In this document: positions 62,343 through 64,000 of the stretch, one piece after another
Layout of the letters: every line of letters begins with the position of its first letter
Numbering within the stretch: position 1 is the first letter of the stretch
DNA from: Pseudomonas sp. MRSN 12121
GTDB lineage: Bacteria > Pseudomonadota > Gammaproteobacteria > Pseudomonadales > Pseudomonadaceae
DNA: 64,000 bases
Reading direction: 5' to 3'
Assembly: GCF_000931465.1 (NCBI RefSeq)
Contig: NZ_CP010892.1
Coordinates: 6,161,388-6,225,387 of the forward strand
Translations under genes and position numbers: made by a program
Notes under the pieces: model-generated
What the model was told of the DNA's origin: nothing
Seen by the model: only the letters and a program-made list of their open reading frames with translations
Databases searched by the model: none

Positions 62343-62426
62343 GTAGGAGCGAGGCTTGCCCGCGATGCAGCGATGCGCAGGCCTGCCAGCCCCCGTCACC
62401 GTCCATCGCGGACAAGCTCCCTACGG
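62343..62426. repeat. REPIN: paired REP sequences between binding protein and permease genes
   Basis: GTAGGAGCGAGGCTTGCCCG (62344-62363) and an inverted copy, reading GTAGGGAGCTTGTCCGCGAT from 62424 down to 62405, flank about 38 bp. This is the typical Pseudomonas REP palindrome (GTAGGAGCxxGCTTGCxCGCGA) arranged as a pair. REPINs are mobilised by RAYT transposases elsewhere in the genome. Confidence 0.85.
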
Positions 62427-62434
62427 CATGGCGC

Positions 62435-63496
62435 TTACTTCGCGGCCCAGGCGTTGAAGCGCTGTTCCAGTTGCTCGCCGTTGTCAGCCCAGAAGCTGAC
62501 GTCGATCTGCACCTGGTTGGCGATGTTTTCCGGGGTGGTCGGCATGTCTTTCAGGATGTCCTTGGCCAGCAGCGGCACCGCCTGGGTATTGGCCGGACCG
62601 TAGGCGATGTTTTCCGAGTAGGTCTTCTGCTGCTGCGGCTGCACCGAGAAGGCGATGAACTTCTTCGCCGCTTCGGCACGGGTCTTGTCCAGGCCCTTCG
62701 GAATGGCCCAGGCGTCGAAGTCGTAGATGCCGCCGTTCCACACCACCTTCAGGTTGCTTTCTTTCTGCACCGCGGCAATCCGGCCGTTGTAGGCCGAGCT
62801 CATGACCACGTCACCGGAGGCCAGGTACTGCGGCGGCTGGGCGCCGGCTTCCCACCACTGAATGCTCGGCTTGAGTTCATCGAGCTTCTTGAAGGCACGA
62901 TCCTGGCCGTCCTTGCCGGCCAGCACCTTGTACACATCCTTGGGCGCCACGCCGTCGGCCATCAGGGCGAACTCCAGGGTGTACTTGGCGCCCTTGCGCA
63001 GGCCACGCTTGTCCGGGAATTTCTTGGTGTCCCAGAAATCCGCCCAGCTGGTGGGCGCGGTCTTCAGCTTGTCGGCGTTATAGGCCAGCACGGTCGACCA
63101 GACGAAGAAGCCCACGCCGCACGGCTGGATCGCGCCTTTGACGTAGTCCTCGCCCTTGCCGAACAGCGCCGGGTCGAGCTGCTCGAACATGTCTTCGTCG
63201 CAACCGCGGGACAGCTCCGGCGACTCGACTTCCACCAGGTCCCAGGACACGCTCTTGGTGTCGACCATGGCCTTGACCTTGGCCATCTCGCCGTTGTACT
63301 CGCCGGCGACGATCTTGCCGTTGCCCGCGGCTTCCCACGGGGCGTAGAAGGCCTTGACCTGTGCCGCCTTGTTCGCCCCGCCAAAGGACACCACGGTCAG
63401 GTCCGGGCCCGCCGCCATCGCGTGTGTCGCGCCCATCAGGCCCAGTGCCACAGCGATAGCGCCAAGGGGAGCGGTGAATTTCAGGGATCTCGACAT
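62435..63496 (-). CDS. ABC transporter periplasmic substrate-binding protein (PotD-like)
   Basis: The 353-aa protein binds the substrate in the periplasm. A signal peptide covers about residues 1-28 (ending ATHAMA), followed by the mature start DLTVVSFGGANKAAQVKAFY. It resembles PotD/PotF-type amine-binding proteins (e.g. LVEVESPELSRGCDEDMFEQ, PCGVGFFVWSTVLAYN). It lies 44 bp after the ATPase gene and 164 bp before the permease, the gap holding a REPIN. Possibly AgtB-like (4-aminobutyrate/5-aminovalerate). Confidence 0.9.
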   Translation of the reverse strand: MSRSLKFTAPLGAIAVALGLMGATHAMAAGPDLTVVSFGGANKAAQVKAFYAPWEAAGNGKIVAGEYNGEMAKVKAMVDTKSVSWDLVEVESPELSRGCDEDMFEQLDPALFGKGEDYVKGAIQPCGVGFFVWSTVLAYNADKLKTAPTSWADFWDTKKFPDKRGLRKGAKYTLEFALMADGVAPKDVYKVLAGKDGQDRAFKKLDELKPSIQWWEAGAQPPQYLASGDVVMSSAYNGRIAAVQKESNLKVVWNGGIYDFDAWAIPKGLDKTRAEAAKKFIAFSVQPQQQKTYSENIAYGPANTQAVPLLAKDILKDMPTTPENIANQVQIDVSFWADNGEQLEQRFNAWAAK

Positions 63497-63540
63497 TTAT
63501 TGTTCTCTCCACGTGCAGGGTTGGTGAAGCAAGGGGGCGA

Positions 63541-64000
63541 TCAATGCGCCTCTAGAAGTGGGTCGAGCGCGCGCACGTGCTCGACCTGCCAGCCGAGCGG
63601 AACCACATCGCCCACCGCCAGCTCCGGATCGAGCTCGGCAATCGGCTGTTTCACGAAGAAGTCGGTCTTGCCACAGACTTCCAGGCGAACCCGGACGTGG
63701 TCGCCCAGATAGATGAATTCCGCCACCCTCCCTGAGAAGCGGTTGACACAACTTTCGCTGGAGCCGTTGAGGCTCACGCGTTCCGGACGGATCGACAGGG
63801 TCACCGGCTCGCCGGGCCGGCCGACGTTGACCGCCAGCGCCTCGACCTTCTCGCCACGGCCCAGCTCGACCACGCAGCGGTCGCCACTGTGGCTGTGCAG
63901 GCGGCCGTTGAGGCGGTTGTTCTCGCCGATGAAATTGGCGACGAAGGTGTTCTTCGGCTCTTCGTAAAGGGTGCGTGGCGGGGCGATCTGCTGGATCTCG
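63541..64000 (-). CDS. ABC transporter ATP-binding protein (3' part, cut by window edge)
   Basis: Only about 153 C-terminal residues are visible. They begin EIQQIAPPRTLYEEPKNTFV, the junction after the ATPase core typical of the PotA/UgpC group, then continue with NFIGENNRLNG and a TOBE domain (LSIRPERVSL, VAEFIYLGDHVRVRLEV). The Walker motifs lie beyond position 64000. It is first in the visible transporter operon: ATPase, binding protein, permease, permease. Confidence 0.92.
   Translation of the reverse strand, partial: EIQQIAPPRTLYEEPKNTFVANFIGENNRLNGRLHSHSGDRCVVELGRGEKVEALAVNVGRPGEPVTLSIRPERVSLNGSSESCVNRFSGRVAEFIYLGDHVRVRLEVCGKTDFFVKQPIAELDPELAVGDVVPLGWQVEHVRALDPLLEAH

Overview
The window is a piece of a Pseudomonas chromosome. 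The genus call rests on gene order, on the Pseudomonas-type rRNA operon, and on marker proteins such as Vfr, the autotransporter esterase EstA and a KMSKS-type TyrS. EstA lying between trpE and trpG points to the P. fluorescens lineage rather than P. aeruginosa; that subgroup call is an inference. No prophage, insertion sequence, CRISPR array or tailocin cluster was seen.

Layout. Positions 1-28657 are one long minus-strand block of translation and transcription genes. In the direction of transcription it runs secE-nusG, rplKAJL-rpoBC, the str operon (rpsL-rpsG-fusA-tuf), the S10 operon, the spc operon and the alpha operon, and it leaves the window inside rpsD. Clear sigma70-type promoters and intrinsic terminators subdivide it. 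Upstream of secE lie tRNA-Trp, a second tuf and tRNA-Thr, tRNA-Gly and tRNA-Tyr (28703-30395), then a SPOR-domain protein, coaX and birA. A complete rRNA operon (16S, tRNA-Ile, tRNA-Ala, 23S, 5S; 38039 down to about 32851) follows, driven by three tandem promoters next to tyrS.

Positions 40001-50143 hold mostly plus-strand housekeeping genes: an M23 cell-wall peptidase, anmK, hemJ, a nitronate monooxygenase-like gene, a DUF805 membrane protein, a short-chain dehydrogenase, a HIT protein, coq7 and vfr. Minus-strand erpA, argC and an OsmC-family gene lie among them. Positions 50140-58825 carry the split tryptophan genes, trpGDC and rpe-gph-trpE, separated by the plus-strand gene estA. The right end is a minus-strand ABC transporter (ATPase cut by the window edge, binding protein, two permeases) followed by an iron-type alcohol dehydrogenase.

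The most notable observation concerns tryptophan control. The trpGDC operon is preceded by a 28-codon ORF ending ARWRWRA-stop. The last codons of gph, just upstream of trpE, encode almost the same 14-residue tail (MKVIKALARWRWRA against MRVVKAHARWRWRA). This looks like a duplicated Trp-codon leader peptide serving both halves of the split pathway, with one copy fused in frame to the end of gph. Attenuation of trpE and trpGDC is known from P. putida; the gph fusion and the lack of a visible U-tract terminator deserve checking.
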